Source: Flavobacteriales bacterium UBA6051 (GTDB lineage: Bacteria > Bacteroidota > Bacteroidia > Flavobacteriales_D > Crocinitomicaceae). Taken from it: DNA of 64,000 nucleotides. The notes below the pieces were generated by a model. That model had not been told where the DNA came from. It did no database searches and saw nothing but the letters and a program-made list of their open reading frames with translations. A program made the translations under genes and the position numbers. Shown in pieces: positions 47,214 through 55,887 of the stretch; position 1 is the first letter of the stretch; the number at the start of each line of letters is the position of its first letter. The stretch lies in assembly GCA_002427735.1 (NCBI GenBank), contig DIYP01000016.1, positions 620,001-684,000 on the forward strand, given 5' to 3'.

Positions 47214-48398
47214 TTAGGGCGGCTTCACTATTCGAGATGGGAAAGTCTTTGCCGAGAATCCATTCGATGGTTTACCCCGAATCATGAGCTTAAGATAGAT
47301 ATGAAAGTTCTCGAGCGAAATCAAATCATGCACTTGAAATATCGGATAGAATTCCTGAGCCATGTATTTAGCATCCTGTGTTGAAATTCTAAAGCAAATG
47401 ATCGTTCCTACGTTTCCAAGAACAGCATCGCGGATAGGGGCGGATAATTGCCCGAGGTACTGATGTGCCATGATACAGGATACCTTGTATTTCCTAATCT
47501 CTGACATGAGATTCACCATGGTGAGAGTTGTGAAATGATGAAACTCATCCAGAAACACATGAAAGGGTCTACGATCTTCCAGATTTTGATGAACTCTGTA
47601 GTAGGCCGCTGATGATATTCCGCTCAAAAAGAGTGATCCCAAAAGTGAAGCTGCATCCTGACCAATTGCCCCTTTTGATAGATCAATCAACAGAATTTTT
47701 CCAGTGTCCATAATCTGACTCAATAATAATTGCTCCTTGTTTTCGACAAGGAGTTTTTTTACACATGGGATCGTAAGGAACGCACCCACTTTATTAAGGA
47801 CAGGAAGTATATCGGACTTCGAATATTTTTCGAACTGAAAAGTCCAAAAGTCCTTTACTTCGTCTGAACACACGCGGTTCATACATGATTTTCTAAAGGA
47901 CTCGTCTATTAGTATGCGTGGAATATCACTCAAGGACATTTCCCTCTGATCCAAAAGAGTCAGCAGTGTATTCCTTAGAATGTATTCCAATTTAACCCCC
48001 CAAGCATTATCACCCCATGTCTTTTTAAAAGTCTCAATGATATGCGAGGCAATCAAGTGCCTTTTATCATAACTTACCTTTCTTAAAGGATTATAACCAA
48101 TTGAAAGATTTGGGTCGGCTACATCAATATAAACAAGGTCTGTTTGTCTTTGTTCTGGAATGTCATTTCTGATTTTACGAACCATATCTCCATGTATATC
48201 AATCACACAGATCCCTCGATAAAAAGTAATATCCTGATAGATTATCTTTTCTAAAAGATTTGTCTTCCCCACTCCAGTCTTACCAAGCAAATACATCCCT
48301 CCAATCAATCGGTCTTCTTGATAAATACCAAACGGTCTTCGATCAGTTCTAAAATCAACTTGGCCTAAATATGAAATTTCTGGATTTTGAGAATTCAT
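47214..48398 (-). CDS. HerA/VirD4-like conjugation ATPase
   Basis: A 394-residue ATPase with no membrane segment. Walker A is GKTGVGKTN (about residues 38-46), VIDIHGDM lies in the DUF87/HerA-type position, and Walker B is VFLDEFHH (about 265). TraM-recognition-like motifs follow (MAHQYLGQL). It resembles TrwB/TraD or HerA-FtsK-type ATPases of mobile elements. It lacks the N-terminal membrane anchor of classic coupling proteins, and a second, different coupling protein lies at 59341. Role in DNA transfer is inferred. Confidence 0.78.
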   Translation of the reverse strand: MNSQNPEISYLGQVDFRTDRRPFGIYQEDRLIGGMYLLGKTGVGKTNLLEKIIYQDITFYRGICVIDIHGDMVRKIRNDIPEQRQTDLVYIDVADPNLSIGYNPLRKVSYDKRHLIASHIIETFKKTWGDNAWGVKLEYILRNTLLTLLDQREMSLSDIPRILIDESFRKSCMNRVCSDEVKDFWTFQFEKYSKSDILPVLNKVGAFLTIPCVKKLLVENKEQLLLSQIMDTGKILLIDLSKGAIGQDAASLLGSLFLSGISSAAYYRVHQNLEDRRPFHVFLDEFHHFTTLTMVNLMSEIRKYKVSCIMAHQYLGQLSAPIRDAVLGNVGTIICFRISTQDAKYMAQEFYPIFQVHDLISLENFHIYLKLMIRGKPSNGFSAKTFPSRIVKPP

Positions 48399-48569
48399 GG
48401 CCTCAACACCATAGCTTGAGCTTCGGGTTCAATCAAGGTGTTTTATCACCCTAATTCGGGTCATACAGAAATAACCAAAAAATGTTTTTGTCCAAGAATT
48501 GAAAACTCAGGTAGTGTTGAGTGTAGAGCAAATAGCTCGAAACCATTACTCGATTAATTGACCACAATC

Positions 48570-49379
48570 ATGCCTAAGCCAATTTCTATCATCCGCTACT
48601 ATGGCGGTAAAAACAAGATGCTCCCCATACTACTCCCTCTTATTCCTAAACACTCGATCTACATTGAACCATATTGCGGTGGGGCATCATTGTTTTGGGC
48701 CAAGGAAAAAGTTGCAACAGAAATACTGAATGACACCAATGGGTTTGTAACCAACTTCTATATCCAACTAATCTCAAACTATGATCAACTACAACAAAAA
48801 ATCTTTGCTACCCCCTATTCGCGGGCCATGTATAAATACGCCATGTGCGTTTATGAATTACCAATCATGTTTACAAGCCTTCAAAAAGCACATGCATTCT
48901 ACATACTTGTAAACGCAGGGTTCTCAGGCCGAATTGGAAGCTTTGGTTGTTACACCACAGGGCGAAATGCTCACACTTGGGAGAACCGTAAGCAACTCTT
49001 TAATAAAGATTTAATTGAGCGAATCAGAGCAACGCAAATTGAATGCACCAATGCAACCAAGCTCTTAAAACTAAGAAGTCACAGTTCAGCTTTTGCATAC
49101 TGCGATCCGCCATATTTTAATAGTAACTGTGGTCACTATGGTGGGTTTACCGAAAATGACTTCAAAGAGCTACTTGATGTACTCTCTGAGTTCAAAGGCA
49201 AGTTCATCCTAAGTAGTTACCCTTCCCCGATCCTTTCTGACTATGTAAAGGAGTTTGGGTGGGAACAAAAAGAAACTATACAAAACGTGACGGCTAACCG
49301 AACCAAGTCCTCTAAGAACAGACAAAAGGTTGAAGTACTTACAGCTAACTATCCGATCAATAACACAATCAAATCATGA
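48570..49379 (+). CDS. orphan D12-class DNA adenine methylase
   Basis: A 269-residue Dam-type N6-adenine methyltransferase. The SAM motif is the YYGGK start with IEPYCGGASLFW, and the catalytic motif is YCDPPYF (about residues 185-191). The last motif SSYPSP also fits. No restriction partner adjoins it, so it may protect element DNA or regulate genes. I start at the ATG at 48570. The next gene overlaps by four bases (ATGA). Confidence 0.92.
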   Translation: MPKPISIIRYYGGKNKMLPILLPLIPKHSIYIEPYCGGASLFWAKEKVATEILNDTNGFVTNFYIQLISNYDQLQQKIFATPYSRAMYKYAMCVYELPIMFTSLQKAHAFYILVNAGFSGRIGSFGCYTTGRNAHTWENRKQLFNKDLIERIRATQIECTNATKLLKLRSHSSAFAYCDPPYFNSNCGHYGGFTENDFKELLDVLSEFKGKFILSSYPSPILSDYVKEFGWEQKETIQNVTANRTKSSKNRQKVEVLTANYPINNTIKS

Positions 49380-49744
49380 AAGAAAAAATAATCCCGATGA
49401 GCGATGTTGAAATTAATCAAGCGCTTCATCAAATCGTATTCAAAAGCGAAACGAAAACGCTTCAGTTTGAAATTGCTCTTTCAGCAATCGAGAACTTAAA
49501 CCCAGCTGAATTCCTTCGGGAGTCCTTCAAGGACAAGGGACTGAAGTATAGCTTAGATCAACAGATTTTTGTCCACTATATAGAGGACGTTGTAAACACA
49601 CTTCAAAATCACGAGGGCAAACTTGAAATTCCATTGCGAATAAGCGATTACTACATCGAATTATTCTATTTCGCCTATCAGATCAAATTGCAAGAAATGC
49701 TTCTTGAGTATGGTGCTATCACTGAAGAGGAAATCGTTTTCTAA
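49376..49744 (+). CDS. hypothetical protein in the methylase operon
   Basis: A 122-residue helical protein of mixed charge. I recognise no family. The ATGA overlap with the methylase gene shows it is co-translated, so a role next to methylation is plausible but unproven. Confidence 0.65.
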   Translation: MKEKIIPMSDVEINQALHQIVFKSETKTLQFEIALSAIENLNPAEFLRESFKDKGLKYSLDQQIFVHYIEDVVNTLQNHEGKLEIPLRISDYYIELFYFAYQIKLQEMLLEYGAITEEEIVF

Positions 49745-49789
49745 GGATGTAGATCGCACCTCTATTTCGTAACCAATAAATATCTCAAT

Positions 49790-50323
49790 ATGAATAAACT
49801 AGTAAATAAGCGGGTGCAGATGAATCTATACCCATTTAGACAATCAGCCCATATGCTTTCAGCATTTCAAATGGCTGCATTCGGGCAAGGTTGGACAGCT
49901 GATGAAATAGCTCTTGTGGCTAATCAAATTCGAGCGCTTCCTCTTAAGGATCGTTTTGAAATTCTCAATTCGTACTGCTCAACCTATGCTGAAGACATTC
50001 TATCATTTACCGACGAAGACATTAGATTCATGCTTTCATTTCTTCAAGAAGAGACGCACTATCTTTTTACCAAAGACGTAAAGAAATTTGATGAGTACGA
50101 TTGGAGCACCTTCAATTCATTGAAGCGAAAAGCGACCCGATCAATTAAACGTGTGTTTGCGCACTTTAATGAATCGACTACAGAAGAAGAGAAATACTCT
50201 GTTAAAAAAACTACAAACAAATTTTATGACACCTTAGAAGAAGCCCTGGATCATGTCCCAGCTGGACAAGAATCAAACATTAACATCTATCCAGTATGGA
50301 TTCATTCAAAACAAACCAAATAG
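49790..50323 (+). CDS. hypothetical helical protein
   Basis: A 177-residue protein, 45 bases after the previous gene. The middle is Phe/Tyr-rich and helical (TADEIALVANQIRALPLKD, MLSFLQEETHY). No family recognised. Probably cytoplasmic, in the same transcription unit. Confidence 0.6.
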   Translation: MNKLVNKRVQMNLYPFRQSAHMLSAFQMAAFGQGWTADEIALVANQIRALPLKDRFEILNSYCSTYAEDILSFTDEDIRFMLSFLQEETHYLFTKDVKKFDEYDWSTFNSLKRKATRSIKRVFAHFNESTTEEEKYSVKKTTNKFYDTLEEALDHVPAGQESNINIYPVWIHSKQTK

Positions 50324-50345
50324 TAAACAATAAATACAATTCAAT

Positions 50346-50867
50346 ATGGCAAAGCAAAATGCAAAAACCGAAAACACTGATGTCGCTGATCGTATGATTG
50401 CAGACCTCCGTGAAAATCTCACTGCTCGAGATGAGCAGCAAGAATTAGTTGACAACGCTAAAAGCTTTCTTGGTGAAATCAACATGCGAATCAAAAATGC
50501 GCGCCAAGCTCTAAGCTTCATGACAGATTATTTGAGCAAGGATCAAATCACAGCACTTGATGATCTTGACGAAATTATTCTCTCAAGCTCTAATAGCGGA
50601 CAAGGAAACAGCCTCAACGAGGTCGCTCAAAAAGCTATGGAAATTCTCCAGGATTCAGAAAAAGGAGAAATGACTAATGGTGACTTATATGAAGCATACT
50701 TAGAAGAAGTCGGCGAAACTGGAGATGAAGCTGTAAAATATGCTGCATTTAACATTAAGATGCGCAGCTTATTTGCTAGTCAAAAACTTATCCGACATGA
50801 ACCAGCTAATGCTCAAAATTCAAAAGAACATGTAATCCGTATTAATGGATTCAGAACTAAAAAGTGA
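50346..50867 (+). CDS. hypothetical protein with a possible winged-helix C-terminus
   Basis: A 173-residue protein. The N-terminal ~80 residues form a polar coiled coil; the C-terminal ~80 (NEVAQKAMEILQDS, then YEAYLEE and MRSLFASQKLI) look like a winged helix, perhaps DNA-binding. This is a guess from pattern. It closes the methylase operon before the terminator. Confidence 0.55.
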   Translation: MAKQNAKTENTDVADRMIADLRENLTARDEQQELVDNAKSFLGEINMRIKNARQALSFMTDYLSKDQITALDDLDEIILSSSNSGQGNSLNEVAQKAMEILQDSEKGEMTNGDLYEAYLEEVGETGDEAVKYAAFNIKMRSLFASQKLIRHEPANAQNSKEHVIRINGFRTKK

Positions 50868-50875
50868 ATAATAAG

Positions 50876-50898
50876 CACCGCAATACTGCGGTGTTTTT
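50876..50898 (+). terminator. terminator of the methylase operon
   Basis: CACCGCA, ATAC, TGCGGTG (7-bp stem, tetraloop) followed by five T. Confidence 0.88.
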
Positions 50899-50982
50899 CT
50901 TCATGAAAAAAGCGATTCATCATTGTGAACCGCTATTAACAGGGACAAAAAACATCGCACCACAAATACTATTCATGAGAAC

Positions 50983-52260
50983 TTAATCCTTAATAACTTG
51001 ACGTATTGCAAGTCCTTTATCCGAGTATATTCGAACCAAATACACACCTGAATCAATACTACTCAAATCAATAGTATTACCTGTTCCTTTAATGAGAATA
51101 CTTCCATTGCTATCAAAGAGTTCATAGCTGTCAATTAATACTTCGCTTCGAATCGTAACCTTATTATAACTCGGATTTGGATATAGTTTGAATTGGTCAC
51201 CCTTGGACTCGTCCAAGCCAACACCAAAATCAAACTTCTCAACATAAATACGGTCATCTGAAGTGTTTAGATACGTGATATATGGAACAGTTTCGTATGT
51301 AGCAACATCAGGCAATGATGCTCCTAAAAAACTTCCAATCTCTTGCCACAATGTTCCATCAAAACGCATGACATAACTTGTAATACCGGACCCTGGCTTG
51401 AGATAGCAGGCAAATAGGTTTCCATTACGCAGTGCTAATCGAGTATGACTAGCGTTTGTAGGCGTAAATCCTTGCACACCAATATAATTCCAAGTCGTTC
51501 CATCAAACTTCATAACGGACATTTTATCATTTTCAGCTTGATCAGAATAAGAGACGAATACCTCGCCTGCTTCTACCACCATATCAATATGGCCAGAAAT
51601 GGCATCAGCTGAAAACTCAGCTTGTCCGAGTGTTACCCATGAGCTGTTGTCAAAATACATCACAGTTGCTCTTCCAAAACTATCCGCATCCTCAAACAAA
51701 ACATATGGTGTGCCATCAACTACTTTCAAAACAAACGTATTGGTCGGTCCAGAAAAGTTAGCCGATCCAACAAGACTCCAAACACCAGCCTCATACTTCT
51801 TTACACTAATACTCGGTCCACCTTCTCGAAAAGCAACATATACCACCCCATTATCAACTGAAATCGTTGGACTGTATGCGGGAACACTTGTAACTTCGGT
51901 TCCATACTGAACCCAACTCATTCCGTTAAAATTGTAAACTACTATTTGTGATGAGCTATTTTGAGTAACAATGTATGGGACTCCATTGTTAACATCCATC
52001 ACCGATGCTAATGGATTAGCGACATCCGCAAAACCCTGTGCCCCTACATAATTCCATGAATTTCCATCAAAACTCATTACTGATAGTTTATCTGAGGCTG
52101 ACTCATCGGCAAAAGCCAAAAACGGTATTCCTCCGTCCATTTCGATTCTCGGTCTTGAGCCTAAAATATTAAGAGGTCCTACTTGCTGCCAAACTTGTGC
52201 ATATGAAGACATCCCGATAATTAAAACTAAAATCAATACTATTCCATGTGTTTTCATCAT
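50983..52260 (-). CDS. T9SS type A cargo with beta-propeller-like repeats
   Basis: A 425-residue secreted protein inside the accessory region. A signal peptide (ending SSYAQ) precedes about seven repeats of the form VMxFDGxxWNYxG (residues about 25-335), giving a beta-propeller look. The end is a type A sorting domain (KLYPNPSYNKVTI, GVYLVRIY). It is a surface or secreted product of the element, likely an adhesin or effector; the exact role is unknown. A start with AAAAGAAA just upstream supports ATG 52260. Confidence 0.84.
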   Translation of the reverse strand: MMKTHGIVLILVLIIGMSSYAQVWQQVGPLNILGSRPRIEMDGGIPFLAFADESASDKLSVMSFDGNSWNYVGAQGFADVANPLASVMDVNNGVPYIVTQNSSSQIVVYNFNGMSWVQYGTEVTSVPAYSPTISVDNGVVYVAFREGGPSISVKKYEAGVWSLVGSANFSGPTNTFVLKVVDGTPYVLFEDADSFGRATVMYFDNSSWVTLGQAEFSADAISGHIDMVVEAGEVFVSYSDQAENDKMSVMKFDGTTWNYIGVQGFTPTNASHTRLALRNGNLFACYLKPGSGITSYVMRFDGTLWQEIGSFLGASLPDVATYETVPYITYLNTSDDRIYVEKFDFGVGLDESKGDQFKLYPNPSYNKVTIRSEVLIDSYELFDSNGSILIKGTGNTIDLSSIDSGVYLVRIYSDKGLAIRQVIKD

Positions 52261-52516
52261 TTTCTTTTTTTAATTGTTTCTGTTCCCACCATAACTCGTG
52301 TCAAAAGGAAGACAAGTCGTGATTATCGATGTGCAACAGCACAGGGAAATTGCAAGTTCATCCCCATATATTATTGCGAACTAAACAGAGACCGTGTTCC
52401 TCAACTAGTAGCCCTATTCTCAGATAATGAGAATCACTCCGTGGTCAAACATAATTAATTTATTCCATATATGAAACACACATTTGATGTTACCATTCCG
52501 AAACCCATCAGCGAAA

Positions 52517-52531
52517 TTTGTCCTAGACAAA
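52517..52531. promoter_or_regulatory. palindromic operator candidate before the XRE gene
   Basis: TTTGTC-CTA-GACAAA, 6-bp arms with a 3-base centre, ends 10 bases before the ATG of the XRE gene at 52542. Such a position fits autorepression. Confidence 0.45.
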
Positions 52532-52541
52532 CTTTTAAGCA

Positions 52542-52796
52542 ATGGCAAAGAAAAAATTAGAAGCCCAAGGACTTGATCCACGTAACCAAGCTATTGCCGA
52601 GCGCATGAAAGAACTTAGATTACAATCTGGTGAAGAGAGTCAAGAGATGTTTGCCTACACGCATGGTATTGGAAGAACTTCTTATTGGAGAGCTGAAAGT
52701 GGCAAAACGAACATAACTATGAAGCTACTCTATCAGGTCATTGATGCGCATGACATAAGTTTATCTCAATTCTTTGCCCCTCTAACCGACAAATAA
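52542..52796 (+). CDS. XRE-family transcriptional regulator
   Basis: An 84-residue Cro/CI-type repressor. The HTH is at about 17-65 (AIAERMKELRLQSGEESQ, GIGRTSYWRAESGKTN), followed by a short tail. It probably controls element genes from the palindrome upstream. It is divergent from the T9SS cargo gene, with 281 bases between. Confidence 0.82.
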   Translation: MAKKKLEAQGLDPRNQAIAERMKELRLQSGEESQEMFAYTHGIGRTSYWRAESGKTNITMKLLYQVIDAHDISLSQFFAPLTDK

Positions 52797-52852
52797 CGAA
52801 CACGGAAACAATACTATAACAGAACAAAAGAGTCACTCATTAATCAACTAAC

Positions 52853-52876
52853 ACAAAACCCTGCTTTACAACAGGG
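52853..52876 (-). terminator. weak terminator of the 52919-53834 operon
   Basis: On the minus strand CCCTG, 8 bases, CAGGG then TTTTGTG. The stem is short, so confidence is low. Confidence 0.4.
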
Positions 52877-52918
52877 CTTATATCTCTTTATTCACTAGAA
52901 CCTTAGCAAGAATAAATT

Positions 52919-53686
52919 CTATTGATCTTTTTGCTCATTGCTAACGATAGCGTCATGAATCCCTTCATGCAAATCAGCTTTTTTCTCATTAAACTCACCC
53001 ATTTTAAAATCAGCTAAATTTTTAAAAGATTTATAAATCCATCTAGCAAGATACATGCAAGCTGTAGTTGAAACTACATAGGGTGAAATTTGAGCGAAAG
53101 AATCTGTCTCTGGAAAATTACTGGCTATCTTCTTTCCAAGTTGAAGAGCTGGAGCAATGGATAATAGTACTGCATTTAATCCCACAACATTAGCAGTGAA
53201 CTTCTTGCTTCTAAATTCTTTTTGCTTTACCGCAGCTTCACTCAGCAAATCCAGTATCATATCAACATTATCTCCCACTTGATCTTTTAGCTCAGAGAGT
53301 TTTTCAAGTTTATAGGATTCCAGCTCGGCACCTTCCAAGTCAACTTGTGGTTCCGTATATTCATACAGATTCTCTAAAGTCCTGGAATGACTTGACTCAG
53401 GGGCAGCATACCCATTTTGTAGTTTTTCGACATAATCAGTTGCATAATATGCTTGGTCGGCTTTGCTAAACTTGGGATTATTTTCGGCAAACTCTCTTTC
53501 CTTGTTTTCAAAAATAATCTCAGATACTGCTGGAGTGAATGCCATTGATTCTTCATCAACCTCTACCCTTTCATCTAATAAATCTGTTTCAGGATTTGAA
53601 TCCGGCATTTTATCATCCAATAAATCTTTATTCTCTTTTTCTACAAAGGCATCACCTTTTGCATTCATCATTCCTTCTATTCCCAT
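52919..53686 (-). CDS. hypothetical protein with C-terminal membrane segments
   Basis: A 255-residue protein. The first ~150 residues are acidic and soluble. Two hydrophobic stretches lie at about 170-188 and 202-220, followed by a charged tail. No family recognised. A 47-residue small gene lies 4 bases upstream in the same direction. Confidence 0.6.
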   Translation of the reverse strand: MGIEGMMNAKGDAFVEKENKDLLDDKMPDSNPETDLLDERVEVDEESMAFTPAVSEIIFENKEREFAENNPKFSKADQAYYATDYVEKLQNGYAAPESSHSRTLENLYEYTEPQVDLEGAELESYKLEKLSELKDQVGDNVDMILDLLSEAAVKQKEFRSKKFTANVVGLNAVLLSIAPALQLGKKIASNFPETDSFAQISPYVVSTTACMYLARWIYKSFKNLADFKMGEFNEKKADLHEGIHDAIVSNEQKDQ

Positions 53687-53690
53687 AATA

Positions 53691-53834
53691 TTATTTGCTG
53701 ACTACAGCTTCTAATTCTTCAAGGATGTTTTCAAGGTATCCATTGACAAATGACATTAAAGTATATGCTTCATCTATAGATGCCTCTCCTAACTTTACCC
53801 TCTCTGATAATTGAGTAATTTCTTCTTTGGTCAT
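53691..53834 (-). CDS. 47-residue small protein upstream of 52919-53686
   Basis: Codons ATG ACC AAA GAA to TAA encode a 47-residue acidic helical peptide (MTKEEITQLSERVKLGEA start). The stop lies 4 bases before the next ATG. The heptad-like Leu/Ile spacing suggests a coiled coil. Coding status rests on spacing and codon pattern only. Confidence 0.55.
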   Translation of the reverse strand: MTKEEITQLSERVKLGEASIDEAYTLMSFVNGYLENILEELEAVVSK

Positions 53835-53948
53835 ACAAGCGAATTATAACATGGAAATACCAAATGAGTAAAGTTTACGAGACAGAAAACCTATCGATTA
53901 TTTTCTGAGGATGGCTCATCACTTATCCATCCATCTGAAAGAAAATCG

Positions 53949-53966
53949 TGTGTCACATTTGACACA
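53949..53966. promoter_or_regulatory. 18-bp inverted repeat TGTGTCA-N4-TGACACA
   Basis: Seven-base perfect arms with the spacer CATT, inside the 584-base gap between 53834 and 54419. The symmetry fits a dimeric regulator site. The regulator is unknown. Confidence 0.45.
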
Positions 53967-54152
53967 TTTGTCCAAAATGAAAAAGTGAAGTTATCTCCTT
54001 TTCTCACCCTTCAGTAATTGAATGGATTGGTTACTTTCTGTTTGTCGATTACTCATCAATTACCGAAACACCCTAGCGACGATAGCCAACAATCATTTTT
54101 GCAACTCATATCAAATTGTATTTATGCCGCCTAAAGTCAATGTATTTGAGAA

Positions 54153-54186
54153 TTGAAATATTGTTTGATAGTCTATTCTAACTTTG
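54153..54186 (+). promoter_or_regulatory. promoter of the structured RNA candidate
   Basis: TTG (54153-54155), 23 bases, then TAACTTTG (54179-54186), an exact TAnnTTTG box at the upper end of the usual spacing. Transcription would start near 54192, at the first hairpin. Confidence 0.55.
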
Positions 54187-54271
54187 CGGTGCAGGATCGC
54201 GAGTTCCATGGAACTTTTGAACTCGCATCCTGCCAGGAGGGAATTCCCCTCCTTGGAACCTCCCCTTTTTA
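54187..54271 (+). ncRNA. structured RNA candidate
   Basis: Two hairpins follow the promoter box. Hairpin 1 (54191-54233): GCAGGAT and GCGAGTTC pair with GAACTCGC and ATCCTGC, 15 bp with one bulged C and a 12-base loop. The loop side also contains the palindrome GTTCCATGGAAC, so GTTC can pair with either of two GAAC copies (two folds). Hairpin 2 (54233-54256): CCAGGAGGG pairs with CCCTCCTTGG-type sequence across AATT. Pyrimidines and five T then follow (54260-54270), like a terminator. No ORF of note fits. It could be a small RNA, a leader with a switch, or a transfer or replication origin hairpin. Confidence 0.55.
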
Positions 54272-54418
54272 AACCTTAAATAGGTTAAGTATAATCACTC
54301 AATAAATAGATTACGTTCTATCGCTTTAGAATTGTATATATGAAGCACAAAGTACATAGCAACAATTACAAAGACGGTTGGGCCTCCGAACTTAAGTGTT
54401 TATGGATTTTCTACATTA

Positions 54419-54607
54419 ATGAATATTATTCATCTCGAAGGCAAGATTGAAGGTTTAAGGAAAATGCAAACAAAGGAACGAGCAGAAGCCCTAAAGCACA
54501 GGTATACTGTTTGGATCGATGACTACCAGAAAAAGCTTGACAAATTAACCCTACAATTAGAACCTAAAGAGTTCATAAAAAAGCTCATTATGCTAAATGA
54601 GTTATGA
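54419..54607 (+). CDS. small coiled-coil protein, doubtful
   Basis: A 62-residue basic helical frame (GKIEGLRKMQTKERAEALK, then KKLDKLTLQLE) downstream of the RNA candidate on the same strand. No family recognised and no strong ribosome site. It may be real because its composition is protein-like and nothing else occupies the region. Confidence 0.4.
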   Translation: MNIIHLEGKIEGLRKMQTKERAEALKHRYTVWIDDYQKKLDKLTLQLEPKEFIKKLIMLNEL

Positions 54608-54676
54608 AATTCATGACTCACAATTCACGTTAGACTTCAATAAATTGTCCGCCGAATTGAGTAATTCTATTCTTAC

Positions 54677-55885
54677 TTAGTTAGTAAATAAATTCTCAAT
54701 ATTCTTGTGTAATCCATCACAAATTAAGTCAATAAGCTCCTCATCTTTCCTGTACGATTTATACAACATCTTATTACTAAGTTCTTTCCTAAAACTATTT
54801 AACCGCCTCCATTCTTTTAATAAAGCGTCAATATCTGGGTTATCAAATGATGCGTACGGAGCGACCTCATTAAAATAAGCCATTCCCAAAGGAGCTCTTC
54901 TTTTGTTATCAATTTCTTTGTCAAGAGTAAAGATTATCTCCTCAGCAGTCCCAGACTCTGAGCGTTTCTCACCCGTTTCATCATCTATAACGGGCGTGCC
55001 CAGGGTATGGTTGAATATGGCAACAACGATATCAACCTTCTTTACCAATAACTCATTAATAATGTCTTGCGGTTTCCCATTTTGAGGTGGAAGATCTTCC
55101 CAACCATGAACAATAATTCGTTTTCCCGTCGTTTTTTCGTAGCCCTTTCTTCTGAAGAGTGTTTCTAAAGAGTTTAGCAGTTGCTCGCGGATGTCAACAT
55201 CGCTGGGAGAGGCAATAAGAATATTAATTGTGTTACCCTTCTTATCGGTCGGAATATATTTGGGTCGTGGCTCCTCAAGAACTGGCGTTTCCAATTCAAG
55301 TCTTTCGCCATACTCAGGCTTTTTGAAAACTTGTTCGGGTTCAGGGTAATTTGACCTCGCCCCAATAGCACTTTCGATGTTATCAAGTATAAAAAGTAGT
55401 CTATTCTTAAAAAGGGCATGTTCCCTTCTTTTTTCGTTATAAGGAGAAATATCTAGCTCATCCTCAGCATATGACTTCATAAGCATGTGAACCTCATGAA
55501 GCAAATAATCAGGAGCAGCCATATTCATCTCTATCAAGAAGAATATGGATTGCATGAGTCCCGTAAAAGATGCACCTCCATACATATTGGATTCGATTTG
55601 AGTGCGTATCTCCCTGATTTCCAAATCCGCATTCTCATAAATAGCGGTTTCAATGTTGGAAATATCTATAACCTTCTCATATTGGCTTCTTTGTTCAGGG
55701 CGAATGCTGTCCTCTAGTCGCTTCCATACCTTTAAGTCACTACTTGAAATGAAAAGGTACTCAGTACTTCTTTTTTTTTCGTTTGGGTCAATTATATCTA
55801 AAGCAACACCTGTCAGAATGTTTCCGGTATTCATCAAAAGATGAACTTCTCGGTTATGATATTTGGAAAATTTGAAGTGATTCAT
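54677..55885 (-). CDS. three-part protein with DUF4062/TIR-like C-terminal domain (copy A)
   Basis: A 402-residue protein. The N-terminal ~80 residues have an SH3/Sm-like barrel pattern (YHNREVHLLMNTGNILTGVALD). A helical middle (about 85-215) links to a DUF4062-like domain: ILIASPSD (222-229), HGWEDLPPQNG, a DIVVAIF strand, GTPVI and SGTAEEI (Glu315/Glu316). Such domains are Rossmann-like and related to TIR or nucleoside deoxyribosyltransferase folds, often seen in bacterial immune proteins. The neighbour is a paralogue 2 bases upstream, so both should be made together. No tested function is known to me. Confidence 0.68.
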   Translation of the reverse strand: MNHFKFSKYHNREVHLLMNTGNILTGVALDIIDPNEKKRSTEYLFISSSDLKVWKRLEDSIRPEQRSQYEKVIDISNIETAIYENADLEIREIRTQIESNMYGGASFTGLMQSIFFLIEMNMAAPDYLLHEVHMLMKSYAEDELDISPYNEKRREHALFKNRLLFILDNIESAIGARSNYPEPEQVFKKPEYGERLELETPVLEEPRPKYIPTDKKGNTINILIASPSDVDIREQLLNSLETLFRRKGYEKTTGKRIIVHGWEDLPPQNGKPQDIINELLVKKVDIVVAIFNHTLGTPVIDDETGEKRSESGTAEEIIFTLDKEIDNKRRAPLGMAYFNEVAPYASFDNPDIDALLKEWRRLNSFRKELSNKMLYKSYRKDEELIDLICDGLHKNIENLFTN

Positions 55886-55887
55886 AA

